Shown here: positions 1 through 8,203 of the stretch, in pieces
Layout of the letters: each line of letters begins with the position of its first letter
Numbering within the stretch: the stretch's first letter is position 1
From: CAZVCJ01 sp964625745
GTDB lineage: Bacteria > Chloroflexota > Anaerolineae > VGOG01
DNA: 35,120 nt
Assembly (NCBI GenBank): GCA_964625745.1
Contig: CAZVCJ010000021.1
Span: 1 to 35,120 of the forward strand
Direction: 5' to 3'
Translations under genes and position numbers: made by a program
The notes under the pieces: model-generated
Database searches by the model: none
What the model was told of the DNA's origin: nothing
The model's input: only the letters and a program-made list of their open reading frames with translations

Positions 1-1004
1 AACCCCGCCATCAGCCTCCCCGTCCGCTCCACGTCCTTGAGGGAGACGGTCTCCACCGAGGTGTGCATGTTGCGCAAGGGAATGGAAAGCAGGGCAGTGG
101 GGATGCCCTCCCGCGTGACCTGGATGGCCCAGGCGTCGGTGCCGCTTCGACCAGGGACAGGTTCGACCTGGTAGGGTATCTCCAACTCTTTGGCTACCTC
201 GACCAGGGCTTCGTACAGCCTGGGGTGGACGTTGGGGCCGAAGGCGATGGCTGGCCCCTTGCCCATCTTGACTGTCTCCGTCTCGCAGACACCAGGCTGA
301 TCGCCGAAGGTGGCGTCAATGGCGATGGCCGCGTCGGGGGCCAGGCCGTAGGCGCTGGTGATAGCGCCGCGCATCCCCACCTCCTCCTGTACCGTGGCCA
401 CAGCGCAGACGTCCCAGGCGTGTCTGACAGAGGCAAGGCCCTCCAGGCAAACCAGGATGGCGGCCACCGCTGCCCGGTCGTCGAAGGCCTTTCCGACCAC
501 CAGGTCCCCTTTGAGCTGAGTGAACTCTCGCCTCAAGGTCACCAGATCGCCCACCCGCACAAGTCGCTCCAGTCCCCCTTTTCCTGTTCCTACGTCTATG
601 AACAGTTTATCCAGAGGTATGGTCTTCTCGCGCTCTTCCCGTGGAAGCACGTGGGGAGGGCGGCTGCCGATGATGCCCGGCAGGTCCTCTCGGCCATGCA
701 CGGTCACCTCTTGCCCCAGGAGAGTGCGCACATCGAAGCCGCCCACCGAAGTGAAACGGAGGAACCCCTTCTCGAGCTTGGTCACTATCAGGCCGATCTC
801 ATCCATGTGGCCGGCCAGCATGATGCGGCGGCGAGGCTCCTCACCATCTCCCTTCTTCAGGGCAATGACACTGCCCAGCTTATCGGTCTGCACTTCGTCG
901 GCGTATCGCCCGAACTCCTCGGTCACTATCCCCCGTACTTCGGCTTCATAACCTGAGACCCCTCTAGCCTCGGAAAGCTTCTTCAACAACGGCGCTATCT
1001 GCAC
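1..1004 (-). CDS. M42 family metallo-aminopeptidase (3' end cut by window edge)
   Basis: Cytosolic dinuclear-metal aminopeptidase of the M42 family (glutamyl aminopeptidase/endoglucanase-like), which trims peptides from the N terminus. I read 334 codons; only some 15-25 residues should be missing at the C terminus, judging from the family's usual length of about 350. Expected metal and catalytic positions are present: GHMDEIG with H66 and D68, FDDR around D175, QEE at E207/E208, D230, and H314 in MHTS near the end. The start is a GTG at 1004-1002, chosen because a GAGGAGG Shine-Dalgarno lies just upstream and the first residues (QIAPLLKKLSEARGVSGYE) match the family N terminus. A promoter at 1187-1214 drives it, giving a leader of about 175 nt that can form hairpins. 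The family assignment is firm; the substrate is not. Confidence 0.93.
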   Translation of the reverse strand, partial: MQIAPLLKKLSEARGVSGYEAEVRGIVTEEFGRYADEVQTDKLGSVIALKKGDGEEPRRRIMLAGHMDEIGLIVTKLEKGFLRFTSVGGFDVRTLLGQEVTVHGREDLPGIIGSRPPHVLPREEREKTIPLDKLFIDVGTGKGGLERLVRVGDLVTLRREFTQLKGDLVVGKAFDDRAAVAAILVCLEGLASVRHAWDVCAVATVQEEVGMRGAITSAYGLAPDAAIAIDATFGDQPGVCETETVKMGKGPAIAFGPNVHPRLYEALVEVAKELEIPYQVEPVPGRSGTDAWAIQVTREGIPTALLSIPLRNMHTSVETVSLKDVERTGRLMAG

Positions 1005-1070
1005 TGTTTGTGGCCTCCTCAAATCTAGATGGCGATTGAAATTCGCACCTGGGAGGGCACTCCGTGCCGG

Positions 1071-1111
1071 GCGACCACCTGCGTGGTCGCAAAAAATCAT
1101 CCACGCAGGTG
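1071..1111. repeat. Overlapping, mutually exclusive palindromes in the M42 leader
   Basis: CACCTGCGTGG at 1076-1086 is exactly complementary to CCACGCAGGTG at 1101-1111. The first arm also belongs to a second palindrome, GCGACCAC/GTGGTCGC at 1071-1090, so only one of the two stems can form at a time. They lie in the transcribed leader between the promoter and the aminopeptidase start. No T-run follows on either strand in a terminator position. The sequence resembles the dispersed palindromes elsewhere in this window, so it may be a mobile mini-repeat rather than a regulator. Confidence 0.6.
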
Positions 1112-1186
1112 AACGACCGGCGCATTCGCGCCCTCCAAAAGCGGCTTCAACCACTGCTGCTGCCGCCCGTGAACGAACCTGGGGAT

Positions 1187-1214
1187 ATTATAACCCAATC
1201 TCACCTCCTGTCAA
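1187..1214 (-). promoter_or_regulatory. Sigma70-type promoter for the M42 aminopeptidase gene
   Basis: On the minus strand the sequence reads TTGACA, 16 bases, TATAAT (-35 at 1214-1209, -10 at 1192-1187). Both hexamers match consensus. It starts just 9 bases downstream of the stop of the Thr/Pro-rich gene, so the aminopeptidase has its own transcript. Confidence 0.8.
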
Positions 1215-1222
1215 CCTTTGGA

Positions 1223-1918
1223 TCACCCGATAGGTGTGGGCGTCTCTGTAGGTGTCTCCGTGGGCGTGGATGTGGCCGTGCTGGTGGCCGTCGGCGGTGG
1301 TGCAGTCGGCGTGGTAGGGGTGACTGTGCTTGTTGGCGTGTGCGTCTCCGTGGCTGTCGGCGTGTCAGTTGCGGTAGTTGTCGGCGATGGCGTCAGCGTG
1401 ACTGTGGGCATGGTAGCGGTAGCCGTTGGCGTCGAGGTGGCTGGCGACTGCGTTGGAGTCTCCGTAGCGGTGGGAACTTCTGTCGAGGTTTCCGTAGGCG
1501 TGGCTGTACTCGTCGGTGTGTCCGTGCTGGCAGGAGATGGTAACACTGTCAGGGTCTCTGTGGGAGTCGCTGTGGGCGTCGGCGTAGCTGTGCTAGTTGG
1601 AGTGTCGGTTGGGGTAGCCGTCAAAGTGGCCGTTGGCGAGGGTAGCCACTGGGTAGGCGTCGGTTCAAGGGTCAGGGTAGGGCTAGAGGTAGGTGTGGGT
1701 GATGGTGTAAAGGTAGGGAGGGGCGTAAACGTTGCCGTGGGAGATGGCGATGGCGTAAAGGTTGGAGTGAACGCCGTCGGGGGAGGTGGCACAAGGGACA
1801 GGGCCACCAATCCCAGACAGTAGCAGGGCAAAGTAAGGAGAATGATGGCGAACAAAAGCCCATAAGTCGTCCTCTGCCTGTCGGATAAATTCAGGTACCA
1901 ATTGCGCAATTCGTTCAT
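1223..1918 (-). CDS. Membrane-anchored Thr/Pro-rich low-complexity protein
   Basis: Unrecognised function. The protein has 231 residues with a short charged N terminus (MNELRNWYLNLSDRQR), one hydrophobic helix at about residues 18-40, and then about 190 residues of Thr/Pro/Ala/Ser in an irregular TPT-x-TPT pattern to the C terminus. It looks like a cell-surface stalk or spacer, anchored by one membrane segment, that could be O-glycosylated. I chose the ATG at 1918 over an in-frame ATG 90 bases upstream because a promoter at 1938-1966 would start transcription around 1931, after the upstream codon. No strong Shine-Dalgarno is visible. The opposite strand is open only because the repeat is codon-biased. 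Confidence 0.7.
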   Translation of the reverse strand: MNELRNWYLNLSDRQRTTYGLLFAIILLTLPCYCLGLVALSLVPPPPTAFTPTFTPSPSPTATFTPLPTFTPSPTPTSSPTLTLEPTPTQWLPSPTATLTATPTDTPTSTATPTPTATPTETLTVLPSPASTDTPTSTATPTETSTEVPTATETPTQSPATSTPTATATMPTVTLTPSPTTTATDTPTATETHTPTSTVTPTTPTAPPPTATSTATSTPTETPTETPTPIG

Positions 1919-1937
1919 TTGACTTACTCGGTTGAGT

Positions 1938-1985
1938 ATGATAGCATTAATTGGGCCTATTGTCAAAAAACTGATCTTTTTGACA
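1938..1985 (-). promoter_or_regulatory. Promoter with an inverted repeat over the -35 (Thr/Pro-rich gene)
   Basis: Minus strand TTGACA (1966-1961), 17 bases, TATCAT (1943-1938). A perfect 9-bp inverted repeat, TGTCAAAAA at 1961-1969 and TTTTTGACA at 1977-1985, includes the -35. That placement fits an operator, but it could also be a chance A/T-rich palindrome. The untranslated leader would be only about a dozen bases. The remaining stretch to the thrC start (1986-2229) shows no gene I would defend. Confidence 0.65.
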
Positions 1986-2229
1986 AAATGGCCCTTTTCG
2001 CTTATCATTGGGGATGATCACCCATCTTGTAGTTTTGCATTTTTTGCGTGGGGCATACTGTCAACAGATTTCTGGAACGAATTGAACGGATAATCGTTCA
2101 TACGGCGGGATTCCTTCCGTCCGATCCGGACCCAAATTTGTTCAATCTGATCCCTGAATCCGTTGATAGCTCCCCGTCGTCCTTTTTGTAAAATCTGCAA
2201 AACTACTGCCATCGTTATGGGGGTAAATT

Positions 2230-3564
2230 ATGAGCTATAACTGTTGGTTCCAATGCATTCGCGGCTGCGATCAACGCTATTCCATCTACGACGCCGTCTA
2301 CCGCTGCGAGCAATGCGGTGGATTGCTGGACGTGGAGCACGACATTGAGGCCCTGAAATCCCGTAGCGCCGCCGCCTGGATGAAGCTCTTCGACCAGCGC
2401 ATGCGCACCAACGAATGGCCCTATGGCAGCGGGGTGTGGGGCAAAAAAGAGTGGGTCTGCCCCCAGGTAGCCGACGAGAACGTGGTGTCCATGTACGAGG
2501 GGCACACCAACTGCTTTTGGGCCGAACGGCTAGGGAAGGAAATCGGTGTGGAAGACCTATGGGTCAAGCTGTGCGGCAACAGCCACACCGGCTCCTTCAA
2601 AGACCTGGGCATGACAGTGCTGGTCTCGGTGGTCAAGCAGATGATGGCCGACGGCAAGCCGATACGGGCCGTAGCCTGTGCTTCCACTGGCGACACCTCA
2701 GCAGCCCTGGCTGCCTATTGCGCCGCCGCCGGCATTCCCTCCATCGTCTTCCTGCCCCGGGGCAAGGTCTCCACCGCCCAACTGGTGCAGCCTATCGCCA
2801 ACAGAGCCCTGGTGCTGGCTCTGGACACCGATTTTGACGGCTGCATGAAAATCGTGCAGGAAGTAACGGCCGACAACACCATCTACCTGGCCAACTCTAT
2901 GAACCCCCTGCGCATGGAAGGTCAGAAAACAGTGGGCATTGAGATCGTGCAGCAGTTCGACTGGGAAGTGCCGGACTGGATCGTGATCCCGGTGGGCAAC
3001 CTGGGCAACGTCAGCGCGCTGGCCAAAGGCTTTCTGATGATGAGGGAACTGGGTCTCATCAACAAGCTGCCTCGCATTGCCTGTGCCCAGGCCGAGAAGG
3101 CCAACCCTCTCTATCTGAGCTACCTGACCGGGTTCAAGGAGTACCGGCCCGTCACCGCTCAGAAAACGCTGGCCAGCGCCATCCAGGTCGGCCACCCGGT
3201 GAGTTACGAGCGGGCAGTCAAAGCACTCGATGCCTTCAATGGAGTGGTGGAGCAGGCCAGCGAGGACGAGCTGGCCAACGCCGCCGCCAGGGCCGACGAT
3301 ACTGGCATGTACTGTTGTCCCCACACTGGCGTGGCCCTGGCTGTGCTTTTCAAGCTGGTAGAGCGGGGCGACGTCAAGCCATCGGATAGGGTCATCGTCA
3401 TTTCCACCGCTCACGGCCTTAAATTCACCGATTTCAAAGTGGGCTACCACGACCGGGCACTGAGAGAGGTGGTCGCCCGCTACGACAATCCCCCGTTGGA
3501 ACTGCCGGCTGATTATGGGACCGTGAAGGAAGCGATAGCGCGAGAATTGGAAGTTAGAAATTAG
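2230..3564 (+). CDS. thrC: Threonine synthase
   Basis: PLP-dependent enzyme converting O-phospho-L-homoserine to threonine, the last step of threonine synthesis in the cytosol. The protein has 444 residues. The N terminus carries a small zinc-ribbon-like segment (Cys 5, 9 or 13, 26 and 29) seen in many threonine synthases. The PLP lysine is K124 in SHTGSFKDLGM, and a glycine-rich phosphate loop, VGNLGN, follows in the middle of the chain. A GGGGG stretch sits about 7 bases before the ATG. No other threonine-pathway gene is adjacent. The last codons (LEVRN) fall inside a small A/T-rich tandem repeat starting at 3545, so the native C terminus may have been replaced by repeat sequence. Confidence 0.95.
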   Translation: MSYNCWFQCIRGCDQRYSIYDAVYRCEQCGGLLDVEHDIEALKSRSAAAWMKLFDQRMRTNEWPYGSGVWGKKEWVCPQVADENVVSMYEGHTNCFWAERLGKEIGVEDLWVKLCGNSHTGSFKDLGMTVLVSVVKQMMADGKPIRAVACASTGDTSAALAAYCAAAGIPSIVFLPRGKVSTAQLVQPIANRALVLALDTDFDGCMKIVQEVTADNTIYLANSMNPLRMEGQKTVGIEIVQQFDWEVPDWIVIPVGNLGNVSALAKGFLMMRELGLINKLPRIACAQAEKANPLYLSYLTGFKEYRPVTAQKTLASAIQVGHPVSYERAVKALDAFNGVVEQASEDELANAAARADDTGMYCCPHTGVALAVLFKLVERGDVKPSDRVIVISTAHGLKFTDFKVGYHDRALREVVARYDNPPLELPADYGTVKEAIARELEVRN

Positions 3565-3592
3565 AAATTAGAAGTTGGAACGATCCAACTTC
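3545..3592. repeat. Short A/T-rich tandem repeat at the thrC stop codon
   Basis: Near-identical units of the form GAAGTTAGAAATTAGA run from inside the thrC 3' end into the spacer, and the stop codon itself is within the repeat. Similar simple repeats built on a ttggatatt unit occur at 29061-29094. I see no terminator hairpin in this spacer, so thrC and the next gene (93 bases on) could share a transcript. Confidence 0.55.
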
Positions 3593-3657
3593 CGAAGTGA
3601 GGTTTTCCGCCCTCCAACCTCCAATTCGGCCTACACTAAATCAAGGAGAGCTTTAAG

Positions 3658-4146
3658 ATGAGCAAGTCGTCGTCCAAAACGAGATCGGTTGACAGAGTTC
3701 GGGAGCATCTGAAACGCTGCGGCTTGACCATCGAGGTGATGGAATTGGCGGAGAGCACCCGCACGGCAGCGCTGGCCGCTGAGGCCGTGGGTTCACCCCT
3801 GGGCGCTATCGTCAAGTCGCTGGTTTTCATGGCCGACGGGACGCCGGTGCTCGCCCTGGTGTCCGGCGATAAGCGGGTTGATTATAAGAAGCTGGAGAGA
3901 ATCCTCAAAGCCAGGCGGGTAAAGATCGCCAACGCCGATCAGGTGCGGGAGGCTACTGGCTTCGCCATCGGCGGTGTGCCCCCGGTGGCACACAGGACCA
4001 AATTGCTCACGCTCGTTGATAAGAACCTGGGGCGATTCGAGAACCTTTATGCGGCGGCAGGCTCTCCGCGCGCCGTTTTCCCCATCTCCTACGAAACACT
4101 GTTGGAGATAACGGAGGGCCAGTTGGCAGACGTGACCGAGGATTGA
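3658..4146 (+). CDS. YbaK/ProX-type aminoacyl-tRNA deacylase
   Basis: Single-domain YbaK/EbsC family protein of 162 residues. Family members hydrolyse mischarged tRNAs such as Cys-tRNA(Pro) or Ala-tRNA(Pro), a trans-editing step of translation. Visible family features are the LGAIVKSLVF segment (residues about 43-52) with the conserved lysine, the LVSGDKRVDYKKL stretch, and the ATGFAIGGVPPVAH glycine/proline loop. AAGGAGAG lies 7 bases before the ATG. Which tRNA it edits cannot be told from sequence alone. The last 15 codons are duplicated on the far side of the N gap because of a contig overlap. Confidence 0.9.
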   Translation: MSKSSSKTRSVDRVREHLKRCGLTIEVMELAESTRTAALAAEAVGSPLGAIVKSLVFMADGTPVLALVSGDKRVDYKKLERILKARRVKIANADQVREATGFAIGGVPPVAHRTKLLTLVDKNLGRFENLYAAAGSPRAVFPISYETLLEITEGQLADVTED

Positions 4147-4311
4147 CCTCCGAAAANNNNNNNNNNNNNNNNNNNNNNNNNNNNNNNNNNNNNNNNNNNN
4201 NNNNNNNNNNNNNNNNNNNNNNNNNNNNNNNNNNNNNNNNNNNNNNNNNNNNNNNNTTGGAGATAACGGAGGGCCAGTTGGCAGACGTGACCGAGGATTG
4301 ACCTCCGAAAA
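4102..4311. other. Scaffold gap flanked by a 55-bp exact duplicate (contig-end overlap)
   Basis: Bases 4102-4156, then 100 N (4157-4256), then 4257-4311, which repeats the first 55 bases exactly. The 100 N is a default scaffold spacer, and 55 is a common assembler k-mer size, so the two contigs probably join by overlap with no missing DNA. The true sequence would then run from the YbaK-type stop straight into the phosphofructokinase remnant. Any reading frame crossing the N's is artificial. Confidence 0.85.
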
Positions 4312-4719
4312 GAGGATAAATTAGAGGTAGAGATTGCTCTCGAAAAGGTAGCCAAAGGCCTGCTAGACGCTTACGTACGAGGGAAGGCCCACTGCATCGT
4401 TGTTGCGGCCGAGGGGCATAGGCCCGACACTCAGGCAGTTGCCGCCTATCTCCAAAAGAGGCAGGAAGAACTGGGCTTTGGGGTGCGAGTTACTGTTCTG
4501 GGACATATCCAGCGGGGCGGCGCGCCCATGGCCTTCGACCGCCTCCTGGCTACTCGGCTCGGTGCCGCCGCCGCCAGAGAACTCCAGGAGGGCAACCACG
4601 GCCAAATCGTGGGCCTTATCGGTAACGAGGTTGTCCGCACGCCCTTGGAGGATGTGTTGACCCACCGCAAAGAGCTCGACCTGAGTCTCTGTGAACTAGG
4701 CAAGATAATGGAGAAGTAG
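4312..4719 (+). pseudogene. 6-phosphofructokinase, C-terminal fragment
   Basis: About 135 codons match the C-terminal part of ATP-dependent 6-phosphofructokinase (fructose-6-phosphate to fructose-1,6-bisphosphate). The region RGKAHCIVVAAEG, the substrate loop VLGHIQRGGAPMAFDR, then LATRLGAAAA and a TPLEDV near the end are all typical. The N-terminal ATP-binding half (GGD and TIDND motifs) is absent. In frame upstream there is a TGA at 4288-4290, inside the YbaK-type 3' end. If the contig overlap is real, this is a 5'-truncated remnant fused onto the end of the deacylase gene. Otherwise a mis-join has hidden the rest of the gene. An internal GTG at 4483 could start a shorter product but has no clear ribosome site. 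Confidence 0.75.
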
Positions 4720-4843
4720 GCGGCCTTGGACCGAGGGCACTAAGGCGATGGCCGCTGGCTCCGTACATCCCAGCGACGGCTGTACTCCCTGCAGGAAATC
4801 CATCAATCGCATCGTGGAACCTCCCATTCTACCAGGCGTAAAC

Positions 4844-4883
4844 AAGCGAGGCTAACGCCAAAAGCCCGGCGTTGACCTCGCTT
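4844..4883. terminator. Possible bidirectional terminator hairpin
   Basis: AAGCGAGG..AACGCC (4844-4859) pairs with GGCGTT..CCTCGCTT (4868-4883), a 16-bp stem with two central mismatches and an 8-base loop. It sits between the converging phosphofructokinase fragment and aapP. On the minus strand TGTTT follows the stem, a weak T-run, so use as the aapP terminator is plausible. The rest of 4720-4977 shows no gene. Confidence 0.45.
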
Positions 4884-4977
4884 GAGTTTAGACAGCATTA
4901 TGTTTCACACATTTAGGGGTCAGTAAGATCGTCGGGGCGAGATTATATCCGTAAATCCTGCCAATCCGTGTTCTTCC

Positions 4978-5739
4978 TCAGTGCGTCAGAATCTGGCTCA
5001 GGAACAGCCTGGTGCGGTCCTCGCGCGGGTTCTTGAAGAATTCCTCCGTCACGCTCTGCTCGACGATATTCCCGTCCGCGAAGAAGATGATGCGGTGCGC
5101 CACCTCCTTGGCGAACCCCATCTCGTGGGTGACGACGATCATAGTCATCCCGGAGCGGGCCAGTTCGACCATCACGTCGAGCACCTCTTTGATCATCTCC
5201 GGATCCAGCGCGGAGGTCGGCTCGTCGAACAGCATGATCTTGGGCTGCATGGCCAGAGCGCGGGCGATGGCCACCCGCTGCTGCTGCCCGCCGGACAACT
5301 GGCCGGGGTACTTGTCGGCCTGCTCCGGGATGCCCACCCGCTCCAAGAGCTCCATGGCCACCTTCACCGCCTTCTCTTTCGGCCACTTCCGCACCCAGAT
5401 AGGGGCCAGCGTGACGTTGTCAATGACCTTCAGGTGCGGAAACAGGTTAAACGACTGGAACACCATCCCGATCTCGCGCTGAACGGCGTGAATATTGCGC
5501 AGGTCGCTGGTCAGCTCGATGCCGTCCACGATGATGTCGCCCCGCTGGTGTTCCTCCAGGCGGTTGATGGTGCGAATAAAAGTGGACTTGCCGCCCCCCG
5601 ATGGCCCGCAGACGACGACCACCTCGCCTCTCTTGATGGTCACGTTCACGCCCCGCAGCACGTGGAATTCACCGAACCACTTGTGTACGTTCCGGCAGAT
5701 AATGATGCCCTCTCCAGTTTCGAGCTTCTCGTTGGCCAC
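4978..5739 (-). CDS. aapP: Polar amino-acid ABC transporter, ATP-binding subunit
   Basis: ATPase of a polar/general L-amino-acid importer (GlnQ/HisP/AapP family), 253 residues, cytoplasmic face of the membrane. Walker A is GPSGGGKST, the Q-loop is VFQSFNLFPH, the ABC signature is LSGGQQQR, Walker B is IMLFDEPTSALD, and the H-loop is THEMGFA. All catalytic residues are present. The start is a GTG at 5739 with GAGGAAAG upstream. It is the last gene of the aapJQMP order, 93 bases after aapM, and the spacer holds a long hairpin. The subfamily rests on the neighbouring binding protein and permeases. Confidence 0.95.
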   Translation of the reverse strand: MANEKLETGEGIIICRNVHKWFGEFHVLRGVNVTIKRGEVVVVCGPSGGGKSTFIRTINRLEEHQRGDIIVDGIELTSDLRNIHAVQREIGMVFQSFNLFPHLKVIDNVTLAPIWVRKWPKEKAVKVAMELLERVGIPEQADKYPGQLSGGQQQRVAIARALAMQPKIMLFDEPTSALDPEMIKEVLDVMVELARSGMTMIVVTHEMGFAKEVAHRIIFFADGNIVEQSVTEEFFKNPREDRTRLFLSQILTH

Positions 5740-5771
5740 TATACTTTCCTCAACTCAGTGATCAGTGATCG

Positions 5772-5819
5772 GTGACCAGGGATCAGGCTCTCCAACCTCA
5801 TTCCCTGATCCCTGGTCAC
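5772..5819. repeat. 16-bp perfect inverted repeat between aapM and aapP
   Basis: GTGACCAGGGATCAGG at 5772-5787 is exactly complementary to 5804-5819, with a 16-base loop. Flanking GTGATC/GATTAC extends the stem imperfectly. Simple direct copies of gtgatc precede it (5757-5772). No T-run follows on the minus strand, so it is more likely an mRNA-processing or stability hairpin, or a mobile mini-repeat, than a terminator. Confidence 0.6.
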
Positions 5820-5832
5820 TGATTACCTTTAT

Positions 5833-6897
5833 CTATCGCTCCCCCACGCCCAGCACTTGCTCCAGGCGACGGCTGGCGTAGGACATGGTGTAACAAAAAA
5901 TAAAGAATATGACCGCAGCGAAGGCATAGACCTCCTTGTGCAGGCCGATGAACTCTTTCTGACCGGTCACGGCCTTGGCAATGCCCAACACGTCCAGGAG
6001 GCCGACGATGACCACCAGTGTAGTGTCCTTGAACAGGCTGATGAACTGCCCGACGATGGCCGGGATCACGGCGCGGAGCGCCTGGGGCATCACGATCAAC
6101 CCCATCACCAGCACCTCGTTCAACCCCACCGCCCTGGCAGCCTCGTACTGGCCTATGGGAATAGCAGCCAGCCCCCCGCGTATGTTCTCGGCAGTGTAGG
6201 CCGCGCTGAACAGGGTCATGCCGGTGAGCGCGCGCATGACGGTGCCGAGCCGGATTTCCGGGGGGAGAAAGAGCGGCAGCATCAACTGGCTCATGAAGAG
6301 CACGCTGATGAGCGGGACACCCCGGACGGTCTCAATGTACACCGTGCAGAGCACCTTGACCACCGGCAGCTTGCTGCGGCGACCCAAGGCCAGCACGACG
6401 CCCAGTGGAAACGAGGCCCCGATTCCGACGATGGACAACACGAGTGTCAGCAGCACCCCGCTCCACATGTCCTCCGACACCAACGGCATAAACGGGCTCT
6501 CCCGTGAGAATCCCCGCAGCAGGATGGTGATCAGGGGAAGGGACAGCAGCCAGCCGATCACCAGCCAACGCCGTGGTTTGCCCTCCGCTCTCCGGAATAC
6601 CCAGGTGAGCATCGCTAGAAACACGACGATGCCCAGGCTGACCAACACGCGCCAGGCCTCCTTGCCGGGATAGCGACCGATCATAAAGACCTTGAAGTTG
6701 GTCGTGACTACCTCCCAGCGCGCATCCCGCACGACCCAGGTGATGACCCCACGCAGCACGACGTAGATAAAGGCCATCGAGAAGATAGTGAGCAGCGCGT
6801 TGTGCCACGTGCTGAACAGGTTCTTTTTCAGCCAGCCCAGCAGGCCAACTTCGGTGCGGGGTGGCTTGAGTACCTCGGATTGTACAGCCATGCTCAT
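5833..6897 (-). CDS. aapM: Polar amino-acid ABC transporter permease (AapM type)
   Basis: Inner-membrane permease of the HisMQ/GlnP class, 354 residues, second of two permeases of an Aap-type importer. An early hydrophobic helix (WHNALLTIFSMAFIYVVL) and several more follow. The EAA-type cytoplasmic loop that contacts the ATPase is in the C-terminal half, around EAARAVGLNEVLVMGLIVMP. The earlier ETVRGVPLISVLFM is the usual family signature. Its ATG overlaps the aapQ stop as ATGA (6894-6897), a sign of translational coupling. AapM proteins are longer than the usual 220-residue permeases because of N-terminal extra helices, as here. Confidence 0.93.
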   Translation of the reverse strand: MSMAVQSEVLKPPRTEVGLLGWLKKNLFSTWHNALLTIFSMAFIYVVLRGVITWVVRDARWEVVTTNFKVFMIGRYPGKEAWRVLVSLGIVVFLAMLTWVFRRAEGKPRRWLVIGWLLSLPLITILLRGFSRESPFMPLVSEDMWSGVLLTLVLSIVGIGASFPLGVVLALGRRSKLPVVKVLCTVYIETVRGVPLISVLFMSQLMLPLFLPPEIRLGTVMRALTGMTLFSAAYTAENIRGGLAAIPIGQYEAARAVGLNEVLVMGLIVMPQALRAVIPAIVGQFISLFKDTTLVVIVGLLDVLGIAKAVTGQKEFIGLHKEVYAFAAVIFFIFCYTMSYASRRLEQVLGVGER

Positions 6898-8066
6898 CTC
6901 TCCACGATCTGGATGCGCCGGTTGACGATGTTCATGATCAACGAGATGGTCAGGCTCATTGACAGATAGCTGGCCATAATCATCAAAAAGACCTCGACCA
7001 CGCGACCGGACTGGTTCAGCATGGTGTTGGAGACGGCATATAGATCCAGGAAGCCGATGCCTAGAGCCAGGCTGGAGTTCTTGGTGAGGTTCAAGTACTG
7101 ACTGATCAGCGGCGGGATGATCACGCGCAGGGCCTGCGGCAGGACGATCAGACGCAGGATCTGTCCATTGGTGAACCCCTGTGCCCTGGCCGCCTCGGCC
7201 TGACCCTTTGGCACGGCCAGGATACCGGCCCGCACTACCTCGGCGATGAAAGCGCCGGTGTAGACCACCAGACCGAGCGTCAAGGCCACGTATTCTGGCG
7301 AAAGAACGGTGCCACCCCTGACTCTCAGGCCCTTAACAACCGGTACATCGAGGGCCAGCGGGTTCCCCGGCGCTACGAGCCAGCCGATGACAGGGACGGT
7401 GACGAAGGCAATGACCACCCACAGCAAATTGAAACTGGGGCGTCCTGTACGCTGCACACCGCGAGCCCGCAGGATCCACAGAACCACAGCCACGACGAGG
7501 GCCACCACGAGAAAGGGCCACCACGAGCCAAAGGACTCTGAGGGACGCGGCCAGGGCATGGCCAGACCACGATTGCTCAGATAGGTGGGACCGGGCAGGG
7601 TGATGGCCGTGATTTCGTCCTTCATCTTGAGCTGGGGCAGCTTGAGGATGACGGCGAAGTATAGAAAGAAGAGTTGCACCAGCAATGGCGTGTTGCGGAC
7701 GATCTCGATGTAGACGCTGGCGATCTTGCTGACGAGCCAGTTGTCGGACAAGCGGGCAATGCCGGTCACCAGGCCCAGGAGGGTGGCAAAGACGATGCCC
7801 AGGCTGGCGACCCGCGCCGTGTTGACCACACCGACCAGAAAAGCGCGCGCATACGAGTCGGTGGGACTAAACGCGATCCCCTCCGCCAGGTCAAAACTGG
7901 CCTCCTCGTCCAAGAAGCTAAAACTGAACTTGAGCCCCCGTTCTCTGTAGTTCGAGAGCGCCCACCAGCCTATGGCGAGCACCAGGATCACGAACGCGAT
8001 CTGGGCCAGCACTTTGAGCACGCGCTCGTCGCGCCAGAACGGCACCGCTGTTCGGCGTTCCATCAT
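6894..8066 (-). CDS. aapQ: Polar amino-acid ABC transporter permease (AapQ type)
   Basis: First permease of the importer, about 390 residues from the ATG pair at 8066/8063. I chose this start because GAGGTG lies 8-10 bases upstream and the residues WRDERVLKVLAQIAFV match the family N terminus. The frame is open for another 60 codons upstream, but those codons read through a G/C palindromic repeat (LHPPQLWGGKRGGW) and are unlikely to be translated. An N-terminal helix, a periplasmic insert, the EIVRNTPLLVQLFFLYF signature, a second long insert and the EAARAQGFTNGQILRLIVLPQALR ATPase-contact loop occur in the family order. Confidence 0.92.
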   Translation of the reverse strand: MMERRTAVPFWRDERVLKVLAQIAFVILVLAIGWWALSNYRERGLKFSFSFLDEEASFDLAEGIAFSPTDSYARAFLVGVVNTARVASLGIVFATLLGLVTGIARLSDNWLVSKIASVYIEIVRNTPLLVQLFFLYFAVILKLPQLKMKDEITAITLPGPTYLSNRGLAMPWPRPSESFGSWWPFLVVALVVAVVLWILRARGVQRTGRPSFNLLWVVIAFVTVPVIGWLVAPGNPLALDVPVVKGLRVRGGTVLSPEYVALTLGLVVYTGAFIAEVVRAGILAVPKGQAEAARAQGFTNGQILRLIVLPQALRVIIPPLISQYLNLTKNSSLALGIGFLDLYAVSNTMLNQSGRVVEVFLMIMASYLSMSLTISLIMNIVNRRIQIVER

Positions 8067-8151
8067 CGCTGCACCTCGGCTCATACCTGCCCGCTGATTC
8101 AAGGGAATGCAGCCCGACACGGCCTCGCCGGATATGTCGGGCTGCACCCAT

Positions 8152-8197
8152 CCCCCCCTCTTTCCCCCCCAAAGTTGGGGGGGATGAAGGGGGGCTA
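8152..8197. repeat. G/C-run palindromic element, copy A (aapJ-aapQ spacer)
   Basis: Seven-base C and G runs flank a short centre (CCCCCCCAAAGTTGGGGGGG), with an outer pair of C6/G6 runs and CTTT/GAAG between. Related copies lie at 11728-11763 and 12932-12978 inside another gene. Placed between the binding-protein and permease genes, the stem could protect the upstream aapJ message or limit read-through into aapQ, a common way to make more binding protein than permease. That role is inferred. Confidence 0.65.
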
Positions 8198-8203
8198 CCT
8201 GTT

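Noticed and set aside
63..956. 297-codon plus-strand frame
   Set aside because: It is the antisense of the M42 aminopeptidase, whose metal-binding residues are all on the minus strand.
1071..1090. Hairpin followed by six A's considered as a terminator
   Set aside because: A terminator needs T's after the stem on the transcribed strand; here the T's precede it on the minus strand and A's follow it on the plus strand.
2018..2212. 64-codon minus-strand frame upstream of thrC
   Set aside because: No ribosome site or recognisable features; composition looks intergenic.
4089..4355. Minus-strand frame spanning the N gap
   Set aside because: It translates through unknown bases and duplicated contig ends, so it is an artefact.
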